A stretch of DNA of 64,000 nucleotides, taken from assembly GCA_002841495.1 (NCBI GenBank), contig PGZV01000020.1:17533-81532 (forward strand), in the 5' to 3' direction. Under the pieces are notes generated by a model. The model was not told the origin of the DNA. It did not search any database and worked only from the letters and a program-made list of their open reading frames with translations. The DNA comes from Firmicutes bacterium HGW-Firmicutes-2 (GTDB taxonomy: Bacteria; Bacillota; Clostridia; Lachnospirales; Vallitaleaceae). The position numbers and the translations under genes were made by a program. Each line of letters starts with the position of its first letter. The first letter of the stretch is position 1. Below, one piece after another: positions 39,303 to 48,740 of this stretch.

Positions 39303-40262
39303 ATGGAAATAGTCTTATTGGATCAAAAATCATTAGGAGAAAAATTAAATTTTGATAAATTGGAATCGATGGGTTCAGTTACCTATTATGACTATACCAA
39401 TCAAGAGCAGATTATAGAAAGATGCGCAAATGCGGAAGTTGTTATAACCAACAAAGGGCATTTTGACAAAGTAACCATTGAAGCACTGAGCCATCTGAAG
39501 CTGATATGTATGACGGGAACAGGCTATGATAAAATTGATGTAGAGGCAGCAAAAGACAAGGAGATAGGTGTTTGTAATGTCCTGGATTACTGCTCAAACA
39601 GTGTTGCACAACATACATTAGCCCTGGTTTTACAATTAGTTAATCATATGAATTACTATCGTGACTACGTAAAAAGCGGTAAGTATATTGAAGATGATGC
39701 ATTTACCCATTACGAGGTACAAATCAATGAGATTGCTCAAATGACATGGGGCATTGTCGGTATGGGCAGTATTGGAGGAAAAGTGGCAAAGATTGCCCAA
39801 GCGATGGGGGCAAAAGTCATCTATTACTCTACAAGCGGTAAGAATCAACAAGATGCTTATGAACGGGTAAATTTCGATGACTTATTAAAACGTGCAGATA
39901 TTATTACCATCCATGCTCCTTTAAACGATAAAACAAAAGATCTATTTGATGAAGCGGCTTTTAGCAAAATGAAAAAATCAGCCATACTCGTCAATGTTGG
40001 TCGTGGAGATATTGTTAATGAAGAAGCATTAATAAAGGCTCTAAAGCTGGATCTTATTGCAGGTGCAGCCCTAGACGTTTTAAGTAAAGAGCCAATGAGT
40101 AAGGCATCCAAACTCATACCTATGTTGGAAGATTCGAGATTAATTATTACCCCACATGTCGCTTGGGCAAGTATTACTGCAAGACAAAAAGTTATTGATG
40201 AGGTGGCACAAAATATTACCGAATATGTAAAAGGCAATAGTTATCAAAGGGTAGATGTCTAA
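39303..40262 (+). CDS. D-2-hydroxyacid dehydrogenase
   Basis: A 319-residue NAD-dependent enzyme. The Rossmann motif G-M-G-S-I-G is at 153-158. The catalytic Arg is in N-V-G-R-G-D-I-V (about 232), and the His is in I-T-P-H-V-A-W near the C-terminus. It could act as hydroxypyruvate/glyoxylate reductase or a D-lactate-type dehydrogenase; the sequence does not decide. It follows the kinase by 31 bases and has its own ribosome binding site (gcgagg). Confidence 0.88.
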   Translation: MEIVLLDQKSLGEKLNFDKLESMGSVTYYDYTNQEQIIERCANAEVVITNKGHFDKVTIEALSHLKLICMTGTGYDKIDVEAAKDKEIGVCNVLDYCSNSVAQHTLALVLQLVNHMNYYRDYVKSGKYIEDDAFTHYEVQINEIAQMTWGIVGMGSIGGKVAKIAQAMGAKVIYYSTSGKNQQDAYERVNFDDLLKRADIITIHAPLNDKTKDLFDEAAFSKMKKSAILVNVGRGDIVNEEALIKALKLDLIAGAALDVLSKEPMSKASKLIPMLEDSRLIITPHVAWASITARQKVIDEVAQNITEYVKGNSYQRVDV

Positions 40263-40383
40263 AATACCATGACTTAGTTGATGTATCTTATGAGATATGT
40301 TATATTATCAATAGTATTCTCTAGATTTCCAGGTCTATAGGTATAGAAGGAATTTCCTAGAGTTAGAAGAAAGTAGGTGCCCT

Positions 40384-41229
40384 GTGGGTATTAAGATTAT
40401 TGTAGATAGTTCTGCTGATTTGCCAAAAGATATTATAGAAAAGTACGGCTTCATAATCATTCCACTATCGGTTCATTTTGGTAGTCATACATATTTAGAC
40501 TCAGTTGACCTTACACCAGGTATGTTTTATGAAAAGCTCATCATCTCCGCTGAGATGCCGACAACAAGCCAGATTCCTCCGGAACGGTTTGTCACATATT
40601 TCAAAAAAGAACTAGATGAGGGTCATCAAATTATATGTATCACATTAGGTTCCAATGCAAGTGGCACTTGTCAGTCGGCTTATCTTGCTAGGGAAGAGCT
40701 GAAGAAGGAAGACATTACAATTATTGATTCTAATTGTTTATGCTCAGGTGTAGCTTATATTGCCATAGAAGTAGCGCGTATGGTTGAAAATAATAAGTCG
40801 CTGGAAGAGATTCTAATGGCCATAGAGCCATTAACGAATAATGGTATTGAACATCTTTTTTGTGTAGACACATTAGAATACTTGAAAAAGGGTGGACGCA
40901 TTAAAGCAACCAAAGCTGCAGTGGCTGAGATTCTTAATATTAAGCCAATACTGAATGTGGAAAACGCACTCACACAAATCATTCATAAAGTTAGAGGACG
41001 TAAAAAAATTATTCCCTACTATTTAGAACGGATGAAGAAAGATTTGGATCACGATAGTGACAGAATCATGGTAGCCCATGCCCAAGACTTAGAATTTGCC
41101 AATCAGTTGATTGATAAAATCAGGAGCGAATTGAAATGGGATAAAGAAATCATTGTTTCAGAAGTTGGAGCTACCATAGGTACGCATGCAGGACCGGGTG
41201 TTTTGGCATGCTTTTATAAGAAGAAGTGA
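40384..41229 (+). CDS. DegV family fatty-acid-binding protein
   Basis: A 281-residue soluble protein. I-V-D-S-S-A-D-L-P at the N-terminus and T-S-Q-I-P-P and L-G-S-N-A-S-G-T in the first half are DegV signatures; G-G-R-I-K and the C-terminal G-T-H-A-G-P-G complete the fold. Several DegV proteins (FakB) present fatty acids to the kinase FakA; no fakA is nearby. The start is GTG at 40384 after gtaggtg. Confidence 0.9.
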   Translation: MGIKIIVDSSADLPKDIIEKYGFIIIPLSVHFGSHTYLDSVDLTPGMFYEKLIISAEMPTTSQIPPERFVTYFKKELDEGHQIICITLGSNASGTCQSAYLAREELKKEDITIIDSNCLCSGVAYIAIEVARMVENNKSLEEILMAIEPLTNNGIEHLFCVDTLEYLKKGGRIKATKAAVAEILNIKPILNVENALTQIIHKVRGRKKIIPYYLERMKKDLDHDSDRIMVAHAQDLEFANQLIDKIRSELKWDKEIIVSEVGATIGTHAGPGVLACFYKKK

Positions 41230-41322
41230 AGCTAAAAAATCATATCATATTCATTTTGGCGTCTAATTAAGTTTAGGCGTCTTGTTGTGACTTGAAGGTT
41301 AACGTACATCAGGAGGAAGACA

Positions 41323-42033
41323 ATGAAAAGAAAGATCATAATAGGATTGATAATCTTACTTGTGCTTGTTGGAACGGGCTGTAAAAAATCGGTTACCGGG
41401 GATCTATATACTGAAACAAATATAATCATAAACTCGGATGGCGATGTAATAACAGACGATCAACCTAATCAGACACCGTTAGATGATGGTACTCAAGTAG
41501 ACGAGCTCACACCGGATATTGGACCTGTAACACCGGAATCTGTAAACAATCAAGAAGTTCAGGACCAATTGTTAAGTTTTCTGGAGACCTTTCATTATAA
41601 TATCTTTTTTTCACAAAGAGATATGACAGAAGGCATTACGGATAGTGATCGAATAAAATTCGCCATATCATATATTTATCAAAATGAGTATCAAGAATTA
41701 AAATTTGATACATCAAAATTTATACTATATGTACCAGAGCAAAGAGTTGAGGAGATTGTTCAGAAGTATTTTGGTGTAACGGTATCAAATCACGCCTCAT
41801 TTGAAGAAGAAAAGATTGTCTATGAAGCAGGTTTTTATCTCATGCCTGCAATGGACACGGAATGGAATGAAAAGCCTCAAATTTATAGTGTAGAGATGGA
41901 TGATGATGCTTCATATAAGGTTGTTATATCGTTATATAATAGTGATCTTCAACCTACGAGAGCTTATAGGACTATCGTAGCGGTTGAAAACAATCGATAT
42001 ATTCTAAAAGCTTATACCCCAATCGTAAACTAA
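41323..42033 (+). CDS. Putative lipoprotein of unknown function
   Basis: A 236-residue protein with a basic, hydrophobic signal sequence ending V-G-T-G-C-K-K, so Cys20 is a plausible lipidation site, although Gly at the -3 position is not typical. A Thr/Asp/Pro-rich linker (about 30-75) leads to a C-terminal domain containing F-D-T-S-K-F-I-L-Y-V-P and Y-E-A-G-F-Y-L-M-P. I do not recognise the domain. It sits 55 bases before leuS and could be co-transcribed. The ribosome binding site is caggagg (41311-41317). Confidence 0.65.
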   Translation: MKRKIIIGLIILLVLVGTGCKKSVTGDLYTETNIIINSDGDVITDDQPNQTPLDDGTQVDELTPDIGPVTPESVNNQEVQDQLLSFLETFHYNIFFSQRDMTEGITDSDRIKFAISYIYQNEYQELKFDTSKFILYVPEQRVEEIVQKYFGVTVSNHASFEEEKIVYEAGFYLMPAMDTEWNEKPQIYSVEMDDDASYKVVISLYNSDLQPTRAYRTIVAVENNRYILKAYTPIVN

Positions 42034-42088
42034 TTTACTAAATATGGACAGTAGGTCTTATAAGAGACTTAATATAAGGGAGGCAAAT

Positions 42089-44500
42089 ATGTCAAAACTG
42101 TATAATCATAAAACAATAGAGAATAAATGGAGAAAAAACTGGGAGACAGAACCCATAAATCTACCCAGTGAAGATAAGAAGAATTACTACTGCCTAGATA
42201 TGTTTCCATATCCATCAGGAAGTGGCTTACATGTCGGTCACTGGCGCGGTTATGTTCTTAGTGATGTTTGGAGTCGTTATAAGATCTTACAAGGTTATCA
42301 TGTCTTGCATCCCATGGGTTGGGATGCTTTCGGTTTGCCTGCTGAAAACTATGCCATCACGATGGGCGTTCATCCGGCAAAAGCAACAGCAGAGAATGTA
42401 GAAAACTTTAAGCGACAGTTAAAAGAAATTAGTGCTGTATATAACTGGGATAATGAAGTGAATACAACAGATCCTAATTTTTATAAATGGACCCAATGGA
42501 TTTTTGTGCAAATGTTTAAAGAAGGTTTAGCCTATGAGAAAGAAATGCCGATTAATTGGTGCCCCAGTTGTAAAACGGGATTAGCCAATGAAGAAGTCAA
42601 AGACGGCAAATGCGATCGTTGTGATTCAGAAGTGACTAAGAAAAATCTTAGACAATGGATGTTAAAGATTACCGAATATGCAGAAAGACTGTTGAATGAT
42701 TTAGATGCATTGAACTGGCCTACCAAAGTAAAAAAAATGCAATCGGATTGGATTGGCAAATCCTATGGTGCTGAAGTGGACTTTGAAGTTGAAGGTCATG
42801 ATGAAAAGATAAAAGTTTTCACAACAAGGCCTGATACCTTATATGGAGCCACTTTTATGGTGCTTGCACCGGAACATGAGTTGGTCAAGACATTAGCAGC
42901 AGAGACACATAATCATGATGTGGAAGCCTATGTATTTAATGCATCTCTTAAATCCTCAGTAGATCGCCTACAAGAAAAGGAAAAGACAGGTGTATTCACT
43001 GGAAATTACGCCATCAATCCATTAAATCATGAAAAAGTGCCGATATGGATTTCTGATTATGTTCTAGCGGACTATGGTACAGGGGCAATTATGTGTGTAC
43101 CTGCTCATGATGAAAGAGACTTTGCTTTTGCCAAAAAGTTTGATCTTCCTATCGTTCAAGTGATTGCGAAGGATGGCATTGAAGTTGAGTTAGATGAAGC
43201 CTATACAGAAGTCGGTATTATGATTAATTCTGACGCTTTTAATGGTATACCTTCAGATCAAGCTAAAGAAGTGGTAGCAAACTACTTAGAAGAAAATAAG
43301 ATCGGTGTCAAAACCACAAATTATAAACTTAGAGACTGGGTATTTTCCAGACAACGCTATTGGGGTGAACCTATTCCAATCTTACATTGTCCAGATTGTG
43401 GACCGGTACCGGTGAAAGAAGAAGATCTACCGGTTACTTTACCGGAAGTGGAATCTTATGAGCCAACAGGAACAGGGGAATCACCACTTGCAGACATTCA
43501 TGAGTGGGTCAATACAACCTGCCCCGAATGTGGCGGGCCCGGTAAACGTGAGACCAATACAATGCCTCAATGGGCGGGATCATCATGGTACTTTTTACGC
43601 TATGTAGATGTAAACAACAAGGATGCTTTGGTTTCAAAAGAAAAGATGAAAGCTTGGTTACCGGTAGATATGTATGTCGGTGGTATTGAGCATGCGGTTC
43701 TACATTTGCTGTATTCAAGATTCTACACCAAGTTTCTTTATGATATTGGTGCGGTTGAATTTGAAGAGCCTTTTACTCAGTTATTCAACCAAGGGATGAT
43801 TTGTAAAAACGGTGCCAAAATGAGTAAATCTAAAGGCAATGTTGTTTCTCCCGATGATTTGGTTGAAAACTATGGTTGCGACTCATTAAGGATTTACGAA
43901 CTGTTTGTTGGCCCACCAGAACTAGATTCTGAATGGGATGACCGTGGTATTGAAGGCGTTTATAGGTTTATTAACAAGGTTTGGAATCTTGTTATGGATA
44001 ACAAAGACCGTAGAGTAAAGGTAACACCGGAACTTGAGAAAATTAGACATCTATTGATTCATGAGGTTACACATCGTATGGATTCTTTCCATATGAATAC
44101 GGTGGTATCTGCTTTTATGGAATATACCAATTCACTCATCCATCAATCCAAGCATAATCAAGGTGTTGATCTTGATACCTTAAAAATACTTATTACGCTA
44201 TTGGCACCTTTTGCACCTCACATGGCGGAAGAGTTATGGGAAGTGATTGGTGAAAAAGGCACGGTCTTTAATCAAACTTGGCCGGTTGCAGATCCTGAGA
44301 AAATGAAAGAAGATGTGATAGAGATGCCTGTACAGGTTAATGGTAAGGTTAGAGCAACTGTTACCATTGGTGTAGATGAGGCTAAAGAATCTGTTCTAAA
44401 GAAGGCTAAGCTGGCTGTAGATAAAGTCATTAATGGGCAGTCAATTGTTAAGGAAATCTATGTTCCTGGAAGAATTATTAATATAGTGGTTAAGGCGTAA
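42089..44500 (+). CDS. leuS: Leucyl-tRNA synthetase
   Basis: An 803-residue class I synthetase. The HIGH motif appears as H-V-G-H-W in the N-terminal Rossmann fold, K-M-S-K-S marks the catalytic loop, and a zinc-finger region (C-P-S-C and C-D-R-C) and CP1 editing domain lie between. The length is typical of bacterial LeuRS. ATG 42089 follows aagggagg (42076-42083). The last codons lie at the edge of a 123-base tandem repeat whose copies repeat the leuS end (GTGGTTAAGGCG then TAA). No T-box fits in the 55-base gap upstream. Confidence 0.95.
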   Translation: MSKLYNHKTIENKWRKNWETEPINLPSEDKKNYYCLDMFPYPSGSGLHVGHWRGYVLSDVWSRYKILQGYHVLHPMGWDAFGLPAENYAITMGVHPAKATAENVENFKRQLKEISAVYNWDNEVNTTDPNFYKWTQWIFVQMFKEGLAYEKEMPINWCPSCKTGLANEEVKDGKCDRCDSEVTKKNLRQWMLKITEYAERLLNDLDALNWPTKVKKMQSDWIGKSYGAEVDFEVEGHDEKIKVFTTRPDTLYGATFMVLAPEHELVKTLAAETHNHDVEAYVFNASLKSSVDRLQEKEKTGVFTGNYAINPLNHEKVPIWISDYVLADYGTGAIMCVPAHDERDFAFAKKFDLPIVQVIAKDGIEVELDEAYTEVGIMINSDAFNGIPSDQAKEVVANYLEENKIGVKTTNYKLRDWVFSRQRYWGEPIPILHCPDCGPVPVKEEDLPVTLPEVESYEPTGTGESPLADIHEWVNTTCPECGGPGKRETNTMPQWAGSSWYFLRYVDVNNKDALVSKEKMKAWLPVDMYVGGIEHAVLHLLYSRFYTKFLYDIGAVEFEEPFTQLFNQGMICKNGAKMSKSKGNVVSPDDLVENYGCDSLRIYELFVGPPELDSEWDDRGIEGVYRFINKVWNLVMDNKDRRVKVTPELEKIRHLLIHEVTHRMDSFHMNTVVSAFMEYTNSLIHQSKHNQGVDLDTLKILITLLAPFAPHMAEELWEVIGEKGTVFNQTWPVADPEKMKEDVIEMPVQVNGKVRATVTIGVDEAKESVLKKAKLAVDKVINGQSIVKEIYVPGRIINIVVKA

Positions 44501-44878
44501 AAACTATATAGTTGAATTTTCGCAAACAATATATAGTTACGAATGTATCAACGTAATCTATAGATTGTTTGTGAATTAATGAAACTTAGTATTGACCCTT
44601 TAACCATAGTGGTTAAGGCGTAAAAACTATATAGTTGAATTTTCGCAAACAAAATATAGTTACGAATGTATCAACGTAATCTATAGATTGTTTGTGAATT
44701 AATGAAACTTAGTATTGACCCTTAACCATAGTGGTTAAGGCGTAAAAACTATATAGTTGAATTTTCACAAACAAAATATAGTTACGAATGTATCAACGTA
44801 ATCTATAGATTGTTTGTGAATTAATGAAACTTAGTATTGACCCTTTAACCATATAGTGGATAAGGCGTAAAAATATAT
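44483..44878 (+). repeat. Tandem array of a 122-125-base element overlapping the leuS end
   Basis: Three near-identical units start at 44483, 44606 and 44728, and a partial fourth at 44853. Each begins ATAGTGGTTAAGGCGTAAA and ends with TTAGTATTGACCC then TTAACC, so the ends are imperfect inverted repeats. Inside, TCGCAAACAA/TTGTTTGTGAA and CTATATAG-type palindromes can fold. Related shorter copies occur at 8263-8351 and 46609-46660. The copies differ by single bases, so the expansion is recent. Confidence 0.9.
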
Positions 44879-44887
44879 TAAAGATTA

Positions 44888-44924
44888 AAAGGTCTCTGAG
44901 TTTATAACTTAGAGATTTTTTTGT
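44888..44924 (+). terminator. Terminator downstream of the leuS repeat array
   Basis: TCTCTGAGTTTATAACTTAGAGA followed by TTTTTTT, a good rho-independent terminator. Confidence 0.9.
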
Positions 44925-45225
44925 CCTTGAACTTCACAATTTCTTAACAGAATATTTACATATTATATACATTAAGATAATTAATTGGCAATAGTGTGCA
45001 TAATGTGTGGATAATGTGGAAAAATAAAAATAAATAAGAGGAAGTTTTTAAAAATATCAGTTAATTTTGTCTTTTCATTTCATTAAAATGAGGAATTCAA
45101 TCAACTGTCAACTTGACAAAAACTGTATGATTGTATACAATAATACTAATGTTGCATATTTATTAGTTAATCTGCATAGGCGTGTATTGACCATAAGGCT
45201 GACCAAGTATGAGTTGGAGATATAT
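44925..45225 (+). other. Leader region of the citrate synthase gene
   Basis: A 300-base AT-rich region that contains the promoter and operator described next. A reading frame is open from 45067 but the translation before 45226 is not conserved-looking, so it is taken as leader. Confidence 0.5.
45106..45141 (+). promoter_or_regulatory. Promoter with a GntR-type operator over the -10 box
   Basis: TTGACA (45113-45118) and TACAAT (45136-45141) with a 17-base spacer. The -10 box is part of the perfect 12-base palindrome ATTGTATACAAT (45130-45141). TGTCAA-C-TTGACA (45106-45118) is a second palindrome over the -35 box. The first palindrome resembles sites of FCD-type GntR regulators; such a regulator is encoded at 47912 in the same cluster. 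Confidence 0.7.
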
Positions 45226-46608
45226 ATGATTGAATACAGTAAAAAAACCAATTTGCTTGAAAGAACTGAATTCACTTATCCCTTACAGGATGTTGCTGAG
45301 CCTAATTTATTTAGGAATCTTTTTCCTTACGATGAAGTACCCAAGATTGCTTTTAATCATCGTCATGTCCCAATTAATATGCCGGAGGAAATATGGATTA
45401 CGGATACAACTTTTAGAGATGGTCAACAGTCAAGAGAGCCATTCAAAACAGAACAGATTGTTAAGATCTACGATTATCTTCACCAACTAGGTGGGGAAAA
45501 TGGTTTGATTCGACAAAGTGAATTCTTTTTATATAGTAAAAAGGATAGAGATGCAGTCTATAAGTGCCTTGAACGTGGCTATACTTTTCCAGAAGTAACC
45601 AGTTGGATTCGAGCTTCCAAGCAGGATTTTGATTTGGTTAAGTCTATAGGCATTAAAGAAACTGGTGTTTTGGTCAGTTGTTCGGATTATCATATTTTTT
45701 ATAAATTAAAAATGACCAGACGTGAGGCCGTTGATCATTACTTGGGCACTATTAAATCTTGTATAGAAATAGGCATCAGACCAAGATGTCATCTGGAGGA
45801 TATTACAAGAGCGGATTTTTATGGTTTTGTGGTGCCTTTTGTAAATGAACTTATGAAGTTGATGGAAGAAACTAAGATGCCCATTAAAATAAGGGCATGT
45901 GATACCATGGGTTATGGTATCAGTTTTCCAGGTGTTGTTATGCCAAGAAGTGTCCAAGGCATCATATACGGTCTGCATCATCATGCCGGTGTACCGTCAG
46001 GTCTGTTAGAATGGCATGGGCATAATGATTTTTATAGAGCAGTACAAAATGCCTCTACAGCATGGCTTTATGGGTGTTCTGGTGTTAATGCTACGATGTT
46101 TGGTATTGGCGAGAGAACAGGCAATACGCCTATTGAAGCCATGGTCTTTGAATACGCTCAACTACGTGGCACTTTAGATGGTATGGATACTAGAATCATT
46201 ACAGAGATTGGGGAATATTTTACTAAGGAATTGGGCTTTAATATCCCTTCTAGAACCCCATTTGTCGGTAAGAATTTTAATGTGACGCGGGCAGGCATTC
46301 ATGCGGATGGCTTGCTTAAAAATGAAGAAATCTATAATATTTTTGATACAGAAAAATTTCTAAACAGGCCGGTGATTGTAGCAGTAACAAAGACATCCGG
46401 TATTTCCGGTGTTGCTCATTGGATTAACGCTTATTATGGTTTTACAGGCGATAAGATGCTGGACAAACAACATCCACTGGTACTGGCCGTTAAGTCATGG
46501 GTGGATCAGGAATACGATGAAGGTCGAGAAGTGGCCATTGCAGAAGAAGAGTTGATTAGAATCATAGGTGAAAAATCAAAAGAAATGAATATTTCTTTTG
46601 TGAAATAA
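45226..46608 (+). CDS. Homocitrate/isopropylmalate synthase family, probable Re-citrate synthase
   Basis: A 460-residue aldolase-type acyltransferase. The metal and substrate site is D-T-T-F-R-D-G-Q-Q-S (60-69), with H-G-H-N-D-F-Y and G-E-R-T-G-N-T later. The family contains isopropylmalate, homocitrate, citramalate and anaerobic Re-type citrate synthases. Its direct neighbour is an isocitrate-type dehydrogenase and no leucine genes are near, so citrate synthesis is the best guess. It lacks the LeuA C-terminal regulatory domain. I chose ATG 45226 after ttggag (45214-45219), not the far upstream start. Confidence 0.75.
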   Translation: MIEYSKKTNLLERTEFTYPLQDVAEPNLFRNLFPYDEVPKIAFNHRHVPINMPEEIWITDTTFRDGQQSREPFKTEQIVKIYDYLHQLGGENGLIRQSEFFLYSKKDRDAVYKCLERGYTFPEVTSWIRASKQDFDLVKSIGIKETGVLVSCSDYHIFYKLKMTRREAVDHYLGTIKSCIEIGIRPRCHLEDITRADFYGFVVPFVNELMKLMEETKMPIKIRACDTMGYGISFPGVVMPRSVQGIIYGLHHHAGVPSGLLEWHGHNDFYRAVQNASTAWLYGCSGVNATMFGIGERTGNTPIEAMVFEYAQLRGTLDGMDTRIITEIGEYFTKELGFNIPSRTPFVGKNFNVTRAGIHADGLLKNEEIYNIFDTEKFLNRPVIVAVTKTSGISGVAHWINAYYGFTGDKMLDKQHPLVLAVKSWVDQEYDEGREVAIAEEELIRIIGEKSKEMNISFVK

Positions 46609-46660
46609 TGGGTAAAGGGTCAAAACTAAGTTCAACTATATAGTTTTAATACCTTAACCA
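46609..46660. repeat. Short inverted-repeat element, copy 3
   Basis: Immediately after the citrate synthase stop: GGGTAAAGGGTCAAAACTAAG at one end and ACTATATAGTTTTAATACCTTAACCA at the other. The ends match those of the 8263 element and the leuS array, with the interior deleted. Confidence 0.65.
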
Positions 46661-46740
46661 ATAATATAATGTTATAATAAAGGCGGTCGTTTTTTATACG
46701 ACAAATCAACCCAATTATGGCATCAAATGGAGGTAATAAA

Positions 46741-47886
46741 ATGGATTATTTAAAACATTTTGAGACACTTGTCAACGATCAGAAAGCTAGAGTGGCTAAG
46801 ATGAAGGAACAAGGTGACTTCATTGATTACAAGAGCTTGGACAAGATTATTATCGGTGTTGTCGGTGGTGATGGTATTGGTCCTGCTATTACAGCTCAAT
46901 CTCAGCGTGTGCTTGAATTCTTACTTGCTGATGAAGTCAAAAAAGGCAAAGTTGAGTTTAGAGTAATTGAAGGTTTAACCATCGAAAGAAGAGCAGAGGT
47001 TAACAAAGCCATTCCAGATGAAGTATTGGCAGAACTTAAAAAATGTCATGTTATCCTTAAAGGACCAACAACGACACCAAGAGAAGGCGATCCATGGCCA
47101 AACATTGAAAGTGCTAATGTAGCGATGCGTAAAGAACTGGATCTTTTTGCTAATGTTAGACCGGTTAAAGTGGTTGAAGAGGGTATTGACTGGACATTTT
47201 TTAGAGAAAATACCGAAGGTGCTTATGTACTTGGAAGTCAAGGTATTCATATCGATGAAGATATTGCGTTTGATTTTAAGGTTATTACAACTCAAGGTGC
47301 TGAAAGGATTGCTAGAGCTGCCTTTGATTTTGCTAAAAAGAATGGTAAAACACGCGTTACATGTGTAACAAAAGCCAATGTTATCAAGACCTCAGACGGA
47401 AAATTCCTAAATGTATGTAAGGAAGTTGCAAAAGACTATCCGGACATCGAGATGGATGATTGGTATATCGATATTATGACGGCGAAGCTCATAGATAAAA
47501 ACAGAAGAACACAATTCCAAGTTATGGTACTTCCTAACTTATATGGTGATATATTAACAGATGAAGCTGCTGAATTCCAAGGTGGTGTGGGTACAGCCGG
47601 TTCAGCTAATATTGGTAAAAGGTATGCTATGTTTGAAGCGATTCACGGATCCGCTCCTAGAATGGTGGATGAAGGTAGAGATATATATGCTGACCCATCA
47701 AGTGTTGTACGTGGTGGTGCTATGTTACTTAGCCATATCGGTTACACGAAAGAGGCAGATAAATTATTTAAAGCCCTTGAGATTTGTGGTCAAACAGAAA
47801 AGAAATTGGTGATGACAGGTAGAGATACAGGCGCTACCAATGCAGATTTTGCAAATTACCTAATGGAAACCATAGAGAAGTTATAA
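46741..47886 (+). CDS. Isocitrate/isopropylmalate family dehydrogenase, probable IDH
   Basis: A 381-residue oxidative decarboxylase. G-D-G-I-G-P near the N-terminus, the R-E-N-T-E-G-A-Y segment, the catalytic K-A-N-V-I-K, and D-I-L-T-D-E-A-A metal ligands are present. Together with the preceding synthase it fits a citrate-isocitrate-2-oxoglutarate route, although aconitase is not in the window; isopropylmalate as substrate is not excluded. ATG 46741 follows ggagg (46728-46732). Confidence 0.85.
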   Translation: MDYLKHFETLVNDQKARVAKMKEQGDFIDYKSLDKIIIGVVGGDGIGPAITAQSQRVLEFLLADEVKKGKVEFRVIEGLTIERRAEVNKAIPDEVLAELKKCHVILKGPTTTPREGDPWPNIESANVAMRKELDLFANVRPVKVVEEGIDWTFFRENTEGAYVLGSQGIHIDEDIAFDFKVITTQGAERIARAAFDFAKKNGKTRVTCVTKANVIKTSDGKFLNVCKEVAKDYPDIEMDDWYIDIMTAKLIDKNRRTQFQVMVLPNLYGDILTDEAAEFQGGVGTAGSANIGKRYAMFEAIHGSAPRMVDEGRDIYADPSSVVRGGAMLLSHIGYTKEADKLFKALEICGQTEKKLVMTGRDTGATNADFANYLMETIEKL

Positions 47887-47911
47887 GAAAAATGTTTTTT
47901 GGAGGCGCGTA

Positions 47912-48610
47912 TTGGACAGCTATAATCTTCAAGATGAAGTTAATGATAAATATTCACTAAGGGGTCGTGTTTTTCACAAAATACGTGAAGACATCCTAAA
48001 AGGTGCCTATAAGCATAAAGAGGCTATTAAGGAATTGCAGGTCGCCATGGAACTGGGTGTTAGTCGAACACCGGTCAGAGAAGCCCTAAGGCAGTTGGAA
48101 CTTGAAGGTTTGGTGACGATTATACCGAACAAAGGTGCAATTGTGACAGGCATCAATGCAAAAGACATTCAAGATATTTATGCTATTCGCTCTTTGATTG
48201 AAGGCTTATGTGCTAGATGGGCGTCAGAGAACATTACACTGAGTCAGGTTGACAGCTTAGAAGAAATAGTATATTTATCAGAATTTCATCTTGAAAAAGG
48301 TCACATTGATCAGTTATACGAACTGGATAATAAGTTCCATGAAATCCTATACGAGGCTTCTAATAGCAAGATCATGAAGCATGTTTTATCGGATTTTCAT
48401 CATTATGTGCAACGGGTTAGGAAAGCATCTTTGTCTTCTGTAGACAGAGCAAAAGCTTCGATTAAAGAGCATAAAGCTATCGTTGAGGCACTTAAGGCCG
48501 GTAACGGTAAGACGGCCAGTGAGCTGACCAATAAGCATATTGAGAACACATCCCAAAATGTTATTGAAAAAAAGATTGCTCAGATTTTAGATATGGATCA
48601 CAATAAGTAA
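47912..48610 (+). CDS. GntR-family regulator, FCD subfamily
   Basis: A 232-residue DNA-binding protein. The winged helix spans about 18-85, with the recognition helix at S-R-T-P-V-R-E-A-L-R-Q-L (51-62). The C-terminal FCD domain has the metal-binding-type histidines E-F-H (about 127), F-H-E-I-L and I-K-E-H-K. It starts with TTG after ggagg (47901-47905), 25 bases behind IDH. It probably controls the synthase/IDH operon through the palindrome at 45130-45141; effector unknown. Confidence 0.9.
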   Translation: MDSYNLQDEVNDKYSLRGRVFHKIREDILKGAYKHKEAIKELQVAMELGVSRTPVREALRQLELEGLVTIIPNKGAIVTGINAKDIQDIYAIRSLIEGLCARWASENITLSQVDSLEEIVYLSEFHLEKGHIDQLYELDNKFHEILYEASNSKIMKHVLSDFHHYVQRVRKASLSSVDRAKASIKEHKAIVEALKAGNGKTASELTNKHIENTSQNVIEKKIAQILDMDHNK

Positions 48611-48616
48611 TATTAT

Positions 48617-48652
48617 AAAAAGCTCTTTCTCTATGAAAGGGCTTTTTTTATG
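48617..48652 (+). terminator. Terminator after the GntR gene
   Basis: AAAAAGCTCTTTC and GAAAGGGCTTTTTTT form a stem with a T run. Confidence 0.85.
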
Positions 48653-48740
48653 GTTGAAAAGCTGTGTGTTACAACTACGATTATAGCCAAGATCAATAAC
48701 GTAAATCAATAATCTATATGAATAACCTAGATCAACAACC

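Noticed and set aside
42034..42088. T-box leader for leuS
   Set aside because: The gap is 55 bases, too short for a T-box, and no specifier or antiterminator sequence is seen.
44483..44878. CRISPR array
   Set aside because: The period is 122-125 bases with the whole unit repeated and no unique spacers.
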